Shown: positions 1 to 5,073 of the stretch, piece after piece
Layout: each line of letters starts with the position of its first letter
Position numbering within the stretch: the first letter of the stretch is position 1
Virus record (IMG/VR): IMGVR_UViG_3300022562_000051
Coordinates: 1 to 64,000 of that record
From: a virus
DNA length: 64,000 nucleotides
Strand: one strand, 5' to 3'
Position numbers and translations under genes: made by a program
The notes under the pieces: generated by a model
The model's database searches: none
What the model saw: the letters and a program-made list of their open reading frames with translations, nothing else
What the model was told of the DNA's origin: nothing

Positions 1-59
1 GCATACCTACTATCCTCAAAAGTTAGTGTTTCTCGGTTCGAATCCGAGGTTGTCTACCA
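1..59 (+). tRNA. Partial tRNA, anticodon CAA (Leu codon box)
   Basis: This is the 3' part of a tRNA cut by the window start. It shows the end of a D-arm, an anticodon loop CTCAAAA (anticodon CAA), a T-arm with loop TTCGAAT and an encoded CCA at 57-59. The anticodon stem CTATC/GTTAG has a T-T mismatch at pair 30-40. The variable region is only 5 nt (TGTTT), although bacterial tRNA-Leu normally has a long variable arm, so the amino acid is uncertain. The acceptor 5' strand lies outside the window. Confidence 0.75.
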
Positions 60-63
60 ATAC

Positions 64-141
64 GCAAACGTGAAGGGAATTGGCATACCTACTTGGTCGA
101 GAGCCAAGTGTTTGTGGGTTCGACTCCCACCGTTTGCACCA
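64..141 (+). tRNA. tRNA, probable anticodon GAG (Leu codon box), short variable loop
   Basis: A complete cloverleaf: perfect 7-bp acceptor GCAAACG/CGTTTGC, D-arm containing GG, anticodon stem CTTGG/CCAAG, T-arm GTGGG/CCCAC with loop TTCGACT, and encoded CCA. The anticodon loop TCGAGAG puts GAG at 34-36 but has C rather than T at position 33. The variable region is 5 nt, not the long arm expected of Leu or Ser tRNAs. The D-arm and variable loop closely resemble those of the partial tRNA just upstream, so the two are probably related copies. The tRNA fold is clear but the amino acid is not. Confidence 0.8.
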
Positions 142-145
142 ATTA

Positions 146-337
146 GCTGAGTCGAGCTATCGCGGGAAACCGAGGAAGTTCGCGACTGGCGCGGAAATCG
201 TGTGGGAGCCGAAAGGCGTCTTACCACCGTGATATAGCCAGCAACACAAACAGAGCGTGGGAAGTTTCCGCTTAGACGTTCGGGTTGTGGCAAAGATGAA
301 TGGTAGCATAGAACAGAATCGCGGCTACGGACTCAGC
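146..337 (+). ncRNA. rnpB: Candidate miniature RNase P RNA (rnpB-like)
   Basis: A 192-nt region between two tRNAs carries the RNase P RNA core in the right order. P1 is a perfect 8-bp end-to-end helix (146-153/330-337). P2 is GCTATC/GGTAGC (156-161/302-307). P3 shrinks to CGG-GAAA-CCG (163-172). CR-I is GAGGAAGT (172-179). P4 pairs 177-185 with 319-326 and keeps a single bulged T (179), matching the universal bulged U69 of E. coli M1. P5 is CTGGC/GCCAG (186-190/237-241). CR-V appears as AGATGAATG (294-302) then ACAGAA (313-318), with P2's 3' strand immediately after GATGAAT exactly as in M1. M1 is 377 nt; here most of the specificity domain is missing. The identification rests on motif order and base pairing read by eye. 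The alternative is a decayed or mimic RNA without activity. Confidence 0.72.
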
Positions 338-431
338 ATCTTAAATCACTGGCTCATACGAGACAAAGCCCATTACGCCGCTTGCTTATTAGTGATCATA
401 AAGGCAAGATAGACGTTGAGCCGGTGGCGCT
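338..431 (+). other. Unassigned spacer with stem-loop between RNase P-like RNA and tRNA-Arg
   Basis: No open frame of interest and no tRNA is visible here. Complementary segments ATCTT/AAGAT (338-342/406-410) and ATCACT/AGTGAT (345-350/391-396) would close a long imperfect hairpin with an internal GGCT/AGCC helix (351-354/367-370). It may be a processing hairpin of the RNA precursor or an extra domain of the RNA upstream. No function can be named. Confidence 0.35.
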
Positions 432-506
432 GTCCTTGTAGTCTAATGGAGAGGCACCAGTTTCCTAAACTGGCTTATGCGGGTTCGAATCCTGCCAAGG
501 ACGCCA
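432..506 (+). tRNA. tRNA-Arg (anticodon CCT)
   Basis: A standard 75-nt tRNA: acceptor GTCCTTG/CAAGGAC, D-loop with GG, anticodon stem CCAGT/ACTGG with loop TTCCTAA (anticodon CCT, reads AGG), T-arm GCGGG/CCTGC with loop TTCGAAT, discriminator G and encoded CCA. It lies in the plus-strand stable-RNA cluster. Confidence 0.95.
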
Positions 507-517
507 AATTCAAAAAC

Positions 518-609
518 GGGAAAGACCCCACTTGGCTGTGGGAGTTTTCTGATCATAGAAAGTTTACTGCAAATCAACCTAATTGGTTCGACTCCAATCT
601 TTCCCGCCA
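518..609 (+). tRNA. Aberrant tRNA, probable tRNA-Cys (GCA) with an 18-nt insertion
   Basis: The acceptor GGGAAAG/CTTTCCC and T-arm ATTGG/CCAAT (loop TTCGACT) are perfect and CCA is encoded, but the gene is 92 nt. The D-region has normal size (stem CCCA/TGGG, GG in the loop). An ideal Cys anticodon loop CTGCAAA (GCA) sits in the stem GTTTA/TCAAC, which has one T-C mismatch. The excess is 18 nt lying exactly between positions 26 and 27, and it can fold as TTTCT-GATCAT-AGAAA. An alternative reading as a class II tRNA with an 8-nt anticodon loop lacks T33 and is less likely. It may need intron-like removal, tolerate the insert, or be inactive. Confidence 0.65.
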
Positions 610-610
610 T

Positions 611-685
611 GCCGCCATCGTATAATGGCAATTACAGATGCCTCGTAAGCATCTTATCTCTGTTCGACTCAGAGTGGCGGCACCA
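611..685 (+). tRNA. tRNA-Thr (anticodon CGT)
   Basis: A regular tRNA starting one base after the preceding CCA. Acceptor GCCGCCA/TGGCGGC, anticodon stem GATGC/GCATC with loop CTCGTAA (anticodon CGT, reads ACG), T-arm CTCTG/CAGAG, discriminator A, CCA encoded. The 1-nt spacing to the upstream tRNA implies co-transcription and processing from one precursor. Confidence 0.94.
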
Positions 686-686
686 A

Positions 687-1547
687 TCAATTCTTAGGGA
701 ATATCCAACTAAGCAATTTCTTGAAAAAGTCAACGATCTTCTGCCAGAAACTCTTCGAAGGTTCTGGTGTCGGAGTCGGAGTTGGCGTAGGTTCAGGAGT
801 TGGAGTAGGCACAGGATCAGTGACCGGATCACCTAGATGATTCAGGTCGTTCTGTAGCTTCGCCCAATCAAATCCAGATGGAGTGAGTCCGCTAGCCTGA
901 ATGAGCGAAAGGTCGTTCAGGACTGCGTAGCATTCATCCGCATAGGATTCATACCAAGAATAAGACATGTCCCAAATCTCGCCCCATGTGCAGACTTTGA
1001 ACATCTGACGAGCATCGTCATATCCGATGAGATTGACGGCATGACCATTGTATGGATTGCCGGGACCAGTTGGCACAGTCCATGGTCCGTAGAGACTCTT
1101 GTCTGGCAGTGCCATACCAATGTAGACACCACCGAAATAATGAATAGCGAGTTTAGCCTGCGTCACGTTGCGCGGCTCGACTTCGACAAAGGCTTCGACT
1201 TTATCGGTTCCTACACCGGTCTTGCGCCAGTGATTGAGCGCATCCAGCATGTAGGCTCCGTTGTCTTCGGGGCTGATCGTAAGGTAAGCCTTGATGATTT
1301 CAGAATCAGGAATGTTCTGTTGTCCACGTTCGGCATAGACCGACCAAGATTGAACCATATGCCCTGCTGCTGAGATAGTGCAGCTACCATACTGGTCGTT
1401 TGCCATCATGCCAATGTTCCTTAGACGCGAAGCGCGGTCTACGGCTGGCGGTGGAGCAGGAAGGGCAACCGGCAGATAACTCTTAAACTTAAGATTTCTG
1501 CGGTCTAACTTCGGTGGGTGCTTACCTAGACGGAAATTCTTGGACAT
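687..1547 (-). CDS. Papain-like (C1 family) cysteine peptidase with Pro/Thr linker and amphipathic C-terminal tail
   Basis: A 286-aa protein encoded against the surrounding RNA genes. Its N-terminal domain resembles C1/papain-type enzymes: NDQYGSC places an oxyanion Gln (Q52) before the likely nucleophile C56, and NGHAVNLIGYD gives the likely catalytic H169. The usual Asn-Ser-Trp-Gly segment appears as C-T-W-G, so the third catalytic residue may be altered. Residues of about 240-262 form a P-T-P-E-P linker. The last about 22 residues are rich in Phe, Trp, Leu and Lys, as in a membrane-binding amphipathic helix. The start at MSKNF was chosen because GGAG lies 7 nt upstream; the longer ORF adds 11 unlikely residues. 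A role as host-directed or virion-processing protease is inference. It is one of only two minus-strand genes. Confidence 0.72.
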   Translation of the reverse strand: MSKNFRLGKHPPKLDRRNLKFKSYLPVALPAPPPAVDRASRLRNIGMMANDQYGSCTISAAGHMVQSWSVYAERGQQNIPDSEIIKAYLTISPEDNGAYMLDALNHWRKTGVGTDKVEAFVEVEPRNVTQAKLAIHYFGGVYIGMALPDKSLYGPWTVPTGPGNPYNGHAVNLIGYDDARQMFKVCTWGEIWDMSYSWYESYADECYAVLNDLSLIQASGLTPSGFDWAKLQNDLNHLGDPVTDPVPTPTPEPTPTPTPTPEPSKSFWQKIVDFFKKLLSWIFPKN

Positions 1548-1595
1548 TGGTTGTCTCCGGTAAAAGGCTGTGGACAACACGTATTTAGTTTAATT

Positions 1596-1685
1596 GGTAG
1601 GTTGACCGAGAGGCTTATGGTCGCCGCTTGGAAAGCGGATGGTCGCGAAAGCGGCACACAGGTTCAAATCCTGTACCTACCGCCA
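1596..1685 (+). tRNA. tRNA-Ser (anticodon GGA)
   Basis: A 90-nt class II tRNA: acceptor GGTAGGT/ACCTACC, anticodon loop TTGGAAA (GGA, reads TCC), long variable arm GGTCGCGAAAGCGGC, T-arm ACAGG/CCTGT with loop TTCAAAT, discriminator G, CCA encoded. It shows that this phage does encode normal long-variable-arm tRNAs, in contrast to the two Leu-box tRNAs at the window start. Confidence 0.94.
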
Positions 1686-1713
1686 GTTTTAGGAACCGTG
1701 CAGCAACTCAAAA

Positions 1714-1794
1714 TTCCTCTGTAAAAGGACTATTGTAGGTTCGAATCCTGCCGCACTCCCCATTCAATGGAGTGTGTAGTGTAATGGTAACACA
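1714..1794 (+). tRNA. Candidate circularly permuted tRNA (3' half upstream of 5' half), anticodon GTA
   Basis: The 3' half comes first (1714-1762): anticodon arm TTCCT-CTGTAAA-AGGAC (anticodon GTA), 4-nt variable loop, T-arm GTAGG/CCTGC with TTCGAAT, acceptor CGCACTC, C73, CCA. After 6 nt (TTCAAT) the 5' half follows (1769-1794): GGAGTGTG, T8, A9, D-arm GTGT-AATGGTA-ACAC and A26. The acceptor strands pair over 8 bp including a G(-1):C73 pair, a feature known from tRNA-His. The halves total 26 + 49 = 75 nt, a complete tRNA broken between positions 26 and 27. Flanking segments AGGAACCG (1691-1698) and CGGTTCCT (1804-1811) are complementary and would close the precursor. The amino acid is ambiguous (Tyr anticodon, His-like end, one T-C mismatch in the anticodon stem). 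The alternative is two decayed tRNA fragments. Confidence 0.68.
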
Positions 1795-1817
1795 GTAAAA
1801 AAGCGGTTCCTGTCTAT

Positions 1818-1891
1818 GGTCACGTAGTTCAAAAGTAGAACGCAAGTCTCATAAGCTTGATACGATGGAGCGTTACCATCCGTGACTACCA
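1818..1891 (+). tRNA. tRNA with CAT anticodon (Met/Ile2) lacking canonical elbow nucleotides
   Basis: A 74-nt cloverleaf: acceptor GGTCACG/CGTGACT, anticodon stem CAAGT/GCTTG with loop CTCATAA (CAT), T-stem GATGG/CCATC, discriminator A, CCA encoded. The D-loop is AAAAGTA, without the conserved GG, and the T-loop is AGCGTTA, without TTC. The two elements that normally touch to form the tRNA elbow are therefore both missing. It could be a working but unusual tRNA or a tRNA-like RNA with another use. Confidence 0.72.
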
Positions 1892-1896
1892 AATTC

Positions 1897-1904
1897 TATA
1901 AATA
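1897..1904 (+). promoter_or_regulatory. Late promoter element TATAAATA
   Basis: An exact match to the T4 late promoter core. Transcription would start near 1911, just after the first ATG of the following ORF. This favours the second ATG (1934), which has a good ribosome binding site. Confidence 0.6.
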
Positions 1905-1933
1905 ACCCTATGACCAAACCGAGGGTTGTTTCG

Positions 1934-2260
1934 ATGCCAGTAAAGAAAATTACTCCCATGGGACTAATTGGTTCCATCATGACATTGGCTGCATTTGTCG
2001 GCATGGTATTCACCGTGGACGCTCGGTACATTACCAGAGCAGAAGCGGCTGACAAGACCTCTGATGTAATTCAGCAACAGCAAATGGATCGCGTGGAGAC
2101 AGACATTGCTCTAGTTGAACTTGAAATCAAGTTTCAGGAAGAGGTTGCTGAACACGCCGAAGAAGATCGCTCAAAGAGAGAAGCTGAAAAGAGAATTGAG
2201 TATCTTGAGCAGCGCAAACTGATTCTTGAAAAGTATCAGTTAGAACTCACCAAAGATTAA
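1934..2260 (+). CDS. Small membrane-anchored coiled-coil protein
   Basis: A 108-aa protein with a short basic N-terminus, one membrane segment (about residues 8-25, rich in Gly, Leu, Ala, Phe) and then a long charged helix with many Glu, Lys, Gln and Arg that looks like a coiled coil to the C-terminus. The start at 1934 was chosen over 1910 because GAGGG lies 8 nt upstream and the late promoter at 1897-1904 would start transcription downstream of 1910. No family is recognised. The layout of one membrane anchor plus coiled coil is compatible with a spanin-like or membrane scaffold role, but nothing in the sequence proves it. Confidence 0.7.
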   Translation: MPVKKITPMGLIGSIMTLAAFVGMVFTVDARYITRAEAADKTSDVIQQQQMDRVETDIALVELEIKFQEEVAEHAEEDRSKREAEKRIEYLEQRKLILEKYQLELTKD

Positions 2261-2288
2261 ACCATCAATTGTTAAAGGAAGTCATCTA

Positions 2289-3362
2289 ATGTTTAGACTT
2301 AATCAGTACATTGTTGAAAAGGAAATTGAAGCTTTTGCTCTGGAACTTGAAGAGTTCGAAGCACTAGGTCAGCTAGACGAAAAGCTAGGTGACATTCCTG
2401 TGAAGGTTGAGACACAGCACGACAAGAAGCAGAGTGGTAAGAATCACTGGCAGAAGGTTCGTGCAGGAGCGCACTCTTATTTTAGTAAGAGTCCCGAAGA
2501 ACAGCATCATGCCATTCAAAAGGCACATGAGGTTCTAGGTAAGGGCAACTTGCTCGGTGACGAGGCATCCAACCCGAAGCTCAAGAAGAGCGGCGAGAAG
2601 ATGCCTGAGTTCCGTACCAAGGGGCTGACGCTGGCACCATCTACCAAGTCTGGTATTGATACGTGTCCAGCATCGTCAACCGAATGCCGTGCCTCTTGTT
2701 TGGGTAGCTCCGCAGGAAGAGCCTGCATGAAGAATGTGAAGGATGCGCGTGTGAAGAAGACTCATAAGCTATTCAATCATCCTGAACACTTCTACGCAAA
2801 GCTCGACCATGAGATTACCAACGCGAAGCAGACTGCTCATCGTAATGGACAGAAGCTCGCAGTTCGGCTGAATGTTGCTTCCGACATTCCGCATGAACAC
2901 TTGGCAAGGGGTTTGTTCGACAAGCATAAGGACGTTCATTTCTATGATTACACCAAGATCACAGGAAGAGCGCAGCATAAGAACAAGCCTAGCAACTATC
3001 ACCTGACTCTATCCTCGACGGGATTGAACCACGGTGAAAGTAACTGGAAGCATGTACGCAAGCACCTTGATTCGGGTGGTGTGGCAGCGATGGCATTCAA
3101 CATTCCGTCGCGTGGCAAAGCAAGTCACACGCCGCTACCAACGCACGTACACGATGAAGAGACTGGTAAGAAGTATCGCGTGATTGACGGTGATGAGCAT
3201 GACCATAGACATTTGGACAAGGCTTATCACAACATCCCTGATCATGAAGGCGTCATTGCTGGATTGAAGTTCAAGGGTGGTGGACCGAATATCAAGCGAG
3301 CCGGTAAATTCGCCGTTCCGCATGAAGGTGGAATTGCAGTTGCCAAGCAGGGACAAAACTGA
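2289..3362 (+). CDS. GP88-like phage protein of unknown function
   Basis: A 357-aa soluble protein. The centre has closely spaced cysteines (DTCPASSTECRASCLGSSAG, then ACMKN) after a GLTLAPST stretch. This pattern of a Cys-rich loop after a conserved Ser/Thr segment is that of the phage family known as gene product 88. The N-terminal about 70 residues are acidic and helical. The C-terminal half is rich in His, Gly and Lys and contains a GVAAMAFNIPSRGKASHTPLP segment. The cysteines could bind metal. The biochemical activity of this family is not established. AAGGAAG lies 8 nt before the ATG. Confidence 0.65.
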   Translation: MFRLNQYIVEKEIEAFALELEEFEALGQLDEKLGDIPVKVETQHDKKQSGKNHWQKVRAGAHSYFSKSPEEQHHAIQKAHEVLGKGNLLGDEASNPKLKKSGEKMPEFRTKGLTLAPSTKSGIDTCPASSTECRASCLGSSAGRACMKNVKDARVKKTHKLFNHPEHFYAKLDHEITNAKQTAHRNGQKLAVRLNVASDIPHEHLARGLFDKHKDVHFYDYTKITGRAQHKNKPSNYHLTLSSTGLNHGESNWKHVRKHLDSGGVAAMAFNIPSRGKASHTPLPTHVHDEETGKKYRVIDGDEHDHRHLDKAYHNIPDHEGVIAGLKFKGGGPNIKRAGKFAVPHEGGIAVAKQGQN

Positions 3363-3368
3363 TATAAT
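3340..3368 (+). promoter_or_regulatory. Sigma70-type promoter (TTGCCA-N17-TATAAT)
   Basis: The -35 TTGCCA at 3340-3345 and consensus -10 TATAAT at 3363-3368 are separated by 17 bp. It lies at the end of the GP88-like gene and would transcribe the HNH nuclease gene starting at 3406. Confidence 0.6.
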
Positions 3369-3405
3369 CATGTCTTGTCCCTCTAATTGAAGAAAGGGAA
3401 AGATT

Positions 3406-3972
3406 GTGACTACACAAATTCTAATTACAGACAGTGCTGGTAGACCTACCGCATGGGCAGACTTTGAGACTGCTGCGTGTTACTACACCCGCGACAAGGT
3501 TCTGTGGGAAGTCGGTGAGAAGGTTAAGACCTTCCACGGTGGTACGAACGCAGATGGTGTTCAGTCTATTCTTGAGATTAGCTCCATTCTTGGAGTTAGC
3601 GGTCCTCTGCTCGGTGACTCTTTCTTCACTCGCGAGTCCATTTACACGGATCGTATGATTCTGTACGCTCGCGACAAGTACACCTGTGCTTACTGTGGGG
3701 ATGAGTTCTCTGGCTACAAGCTGACGATTGACCACGTTCACCCACGTTCGCGTGGCGGCAAGAACGTCTGGACAAACTGCGTTACGTCTTGCAAGCCATG
3801 CAACCATCGTAAGGGTGACAAGACGCCAGAAGAGGCACACATGAAGTTGCTGTATGTACCATACGCACCTAACGTGTTCGAAAAGATGATCCTGCGGAAC
3901 CGCAACATCCTTGCGGACCAGATGGATTTCCTCAAGGCGCGTGTTCCCCGTAACAGCAGGATTTTCGCCTAA
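3406..3972 (+). CDS. HNH endonuclease
   Basis: A 188-aa protein with a C-terminal HNH nuclease fold: CAYCG at about residues 98-102, then LTIDHVHPRSRGG carrying the core His, then W-x-N-C, and SCKPCNHRKGDKTP with the second Cys pair. The four cysteines form the zinc knuckles of the McrA-like HNH class. The N-terminal about 80 residues (DSAGRPTAW onward) are the form often fused to HNH in phages. It starts with GTG behind AAGGGAAAG. It sits between a promoter and a terminator and so forms a single-gene unit. It could be a homing-type nuclease or a host-DNA nuclease. Confidence 0.88.
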   Translation: MTTQILITDSAGRPTAWADFETAACYYTRDKVLWEVGEKVKTFHGGTNADGVQSILEISSILGVSGPLLGDSFFTRESIYTDRMILYARDKYTCAYCGDEFSGYKLTIDHVHPRSRGGKNVWTNCVTSCKPCNHRKGDKTPEEAHMKLLYVPYAPNVFEKMILRNRNILADQMDFLKARVPRNSRIFA

Positions 3973-4000
3973 AAACGTAAGTCCTTGATTGTGGAGAAGA

Positions 4001-4028
4001 AACGGGGGTTGACGAAACCCCCGTTTTT
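4001..4028 (+). terminator. Rho-independent terminator behind the HNH gene
   Basis: A perfect 10-bp stem (4001-4010/4016-4025) with loop GACGA, followed by T residues. Its right arm overlaps the spacer of the promoter at 4009-4037. Confidence 0.88.
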
Positions 4029-4037
4029 CTATATACT
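4009..4037 (+). promoter_or_regulatory. Sigma70-type promoter nested in the terminator (TTGACG-N17-TATACT)
   Basis: The -35 TTGACG (4009-4014) lies inside the terminator stem and the -10 TATACT (4032-4037) follows after 17 bp. The start point would be about 4044, so the gene at 4046 would be transcribed almost without a leader. Confidence 0.75.
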
Positions 4038-4045
4038 GGTAATAT

Positions 4046-4255
4046 ATGATTCTTATTGGTAAAACACAGAAAGGCAAGAATCGCGTTCGCGAGTTGGGTT
4101 CCGAATGGTTCCTAGTTCGCAAGTCGGCGCGAGTCCTGTTCGATTCGCGTCCCGGTCCATGGTGGCTTGTTCAGCCGGTGAATGGTTCCGAGGAAAAGTC
4201 CCGTTGGATTCATTCCAAAGAGGACAAGGATTTTGAGGTTAGGTGGGAAAAGTGA
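4046..4255 (+). CDS. Small conserved-looking phage protein, unknown function
   Basis: A 69-aa basic protein with a Trp-rich core (EWFLVRKSA, PGPWWLVQP, SRWIH) suggesting a compact beta fold. There is no membrane segment. The only ATG lies about 2 nt after the predicted transcription start, so the mRNA is either leaderless or begins translation at an internal TTG (4094). It overlaps the next gene by 4 nt (GTGA). It heads the operon containing the RNA repair genes. No function is recognised. Confidence 0.6.
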   Translation: MILIGKTQKGKNRVRELGSEWFLVRKSARVLFDSRPGPWWLVQPVNGSEEKSRWIHSKEDKDFEVRWEK

Positions 4256-4602
4256 CTGAGCATCATACTCCGTTTTGGATTCAGGGTCTTCATATTCCCG
4301 GCGATTCGCTTGAGGCGAAGACCATGACCCGCACCACAATCTGGAAGGGCAACGATCCGCGTCCGGTTATTCTCGGCGGCGATGCCTACTGGCAGTGGAG
4401 CGAGTTCGGACCATACCGTGACCATGGCAAGGGTTTCTGCTGGACGCAGGCTCTTCATGATGGTCTTGAGGGCTGGCATAGCACGATCTTTCATTCTGGT
4501 GATGACAAGTTCTGTGTGCATCCCGGTCATCCTGACTACGCGCATGTTGCACGTATTTGGGATTTGGTCAACGACAACGTGATGGTCCCGGTAGACTTCT
4601 AA
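4252..4602 (+). CDS. Hypothetical phage protein, Trp/His-rich
   Basis: A 116-aa protein starting with GTG that overlaps the previous stop, with AGGTGGG as ribosome binding site; a longer in-frame GTG at 4243 is less well placed. Notable segments are TPFWIQGLHIPG, GGDAYWQWSEFGP and HPGHPDYAHVARIWDLV. It looks like a small enzyme or binding domain, but no family or catalytic motif can be named. Confidence 0.6.
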   Translation: MTEHHTPFWIQGLHIPGDSLEAKTMTRTTIWKGNDPRPVILGGDAYWQWSEFGPYRDHGKGFCWTQALHDGLEGWHSTIFHSGDDKFCVHPGHPDYAHVARIWDLVNDNVMVPVDF

Positions 4603-4622
4603 TCTTAAGGGAAGCTTAAATT

Positions 4623-5072
4623 ATGAATACCCTATATATTATTAGAGGTCTGCCGGGTTCCGGCAAGTCCACGTTGGCAAGGAAGCTGGCAGATCGTTAT
4701 AGTTGCAACTATTACGAGGCAGACCAGTATTTCATGGTAGAAGGTGAATACAAGTTCGATCCGACCAAGCTGCATCAGGCGCATTCAGCTTGCTACAGGA
4801 ATGTTGCGGGTGATATTGCCAATGGTCGCGATGCTATCGTGTCGAACACGTTCACCACGATCAAGGAATTGCGCGATTATTTCCAGTTGGCGAATGACTA
4901 TGGTTGTGCGCTGGAAATCTTCGAATGCACTGGTAACTACGGTTCGATCCACAACGTGCCAGAAGCTTCGATTCAGCGTATGCGGGATCGTTGGGTTTCT
5001 TCGGATGACTTGTGGGAGTACGGTGAAAACTTTCAGCGTCTTAAGACGATGATAATGACTGAGTATTGTTGA
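4623..5072 (+). CDS. P-loop kinase (AAA_33 / polynucleotide-kinase-like)
   Basis: A 149-aa protein starting MNTLYIIRGLPGSGKST, a Walker A motif at residues 8-16 placed right at the N-terminus as in small nucleoside and polynucleotide kinases. YEADQYF follows with an acidic residue usual for phosphate-transfer kinases, and VSNTF occupies the Walker B-like region. Arginines near the C-terminus (QRMRDRW) could form the lid. It directly precedes an RNA ligase and a phosphoesterase, so a 5'-OH polynucleotide kinase role in RNA repair is likely but inferred. AAGGGAAG lies upstream of the ATG. Confidence 0.78.
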   Translation: MNTLYIIRGLPGSGKSTLARKLADRYSCNYYEADQYFMVEGEYKFDPTKLHQAHSACYRNVAGDIANGRDAIVSNTFTTIKELRDYFQLANDYGCALEIFECTGNYGSIHNVPEASIQRMRDRWVSSDDLWEYGENFQRLKTMIMTEYC

Positions 5073-5073
5073 C

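Noticed and set aside
1752-1776. Hairpin CGCACTCC/GGAGTGTG as a transcription terminator
   Set aside because: No T-tract follows, and the pairing is better explained as the acceptor stem of a permuted tRNA because T-arm and D-arm lie on either side in full.
1910-1933. Upstream ATG for the coiled-coil membrane protein
   Set aside because: The late promoter would start transcription at about 1911 and a clear GAGGG site precedes ATG 1934.
3421-4122. Minus-strand ORF of 233 codons over the HNH gene
   Set aside because: The plus strand encodes a clear HNH nuclease, a terminator and a promoter; the antisense product has no recognisable features.
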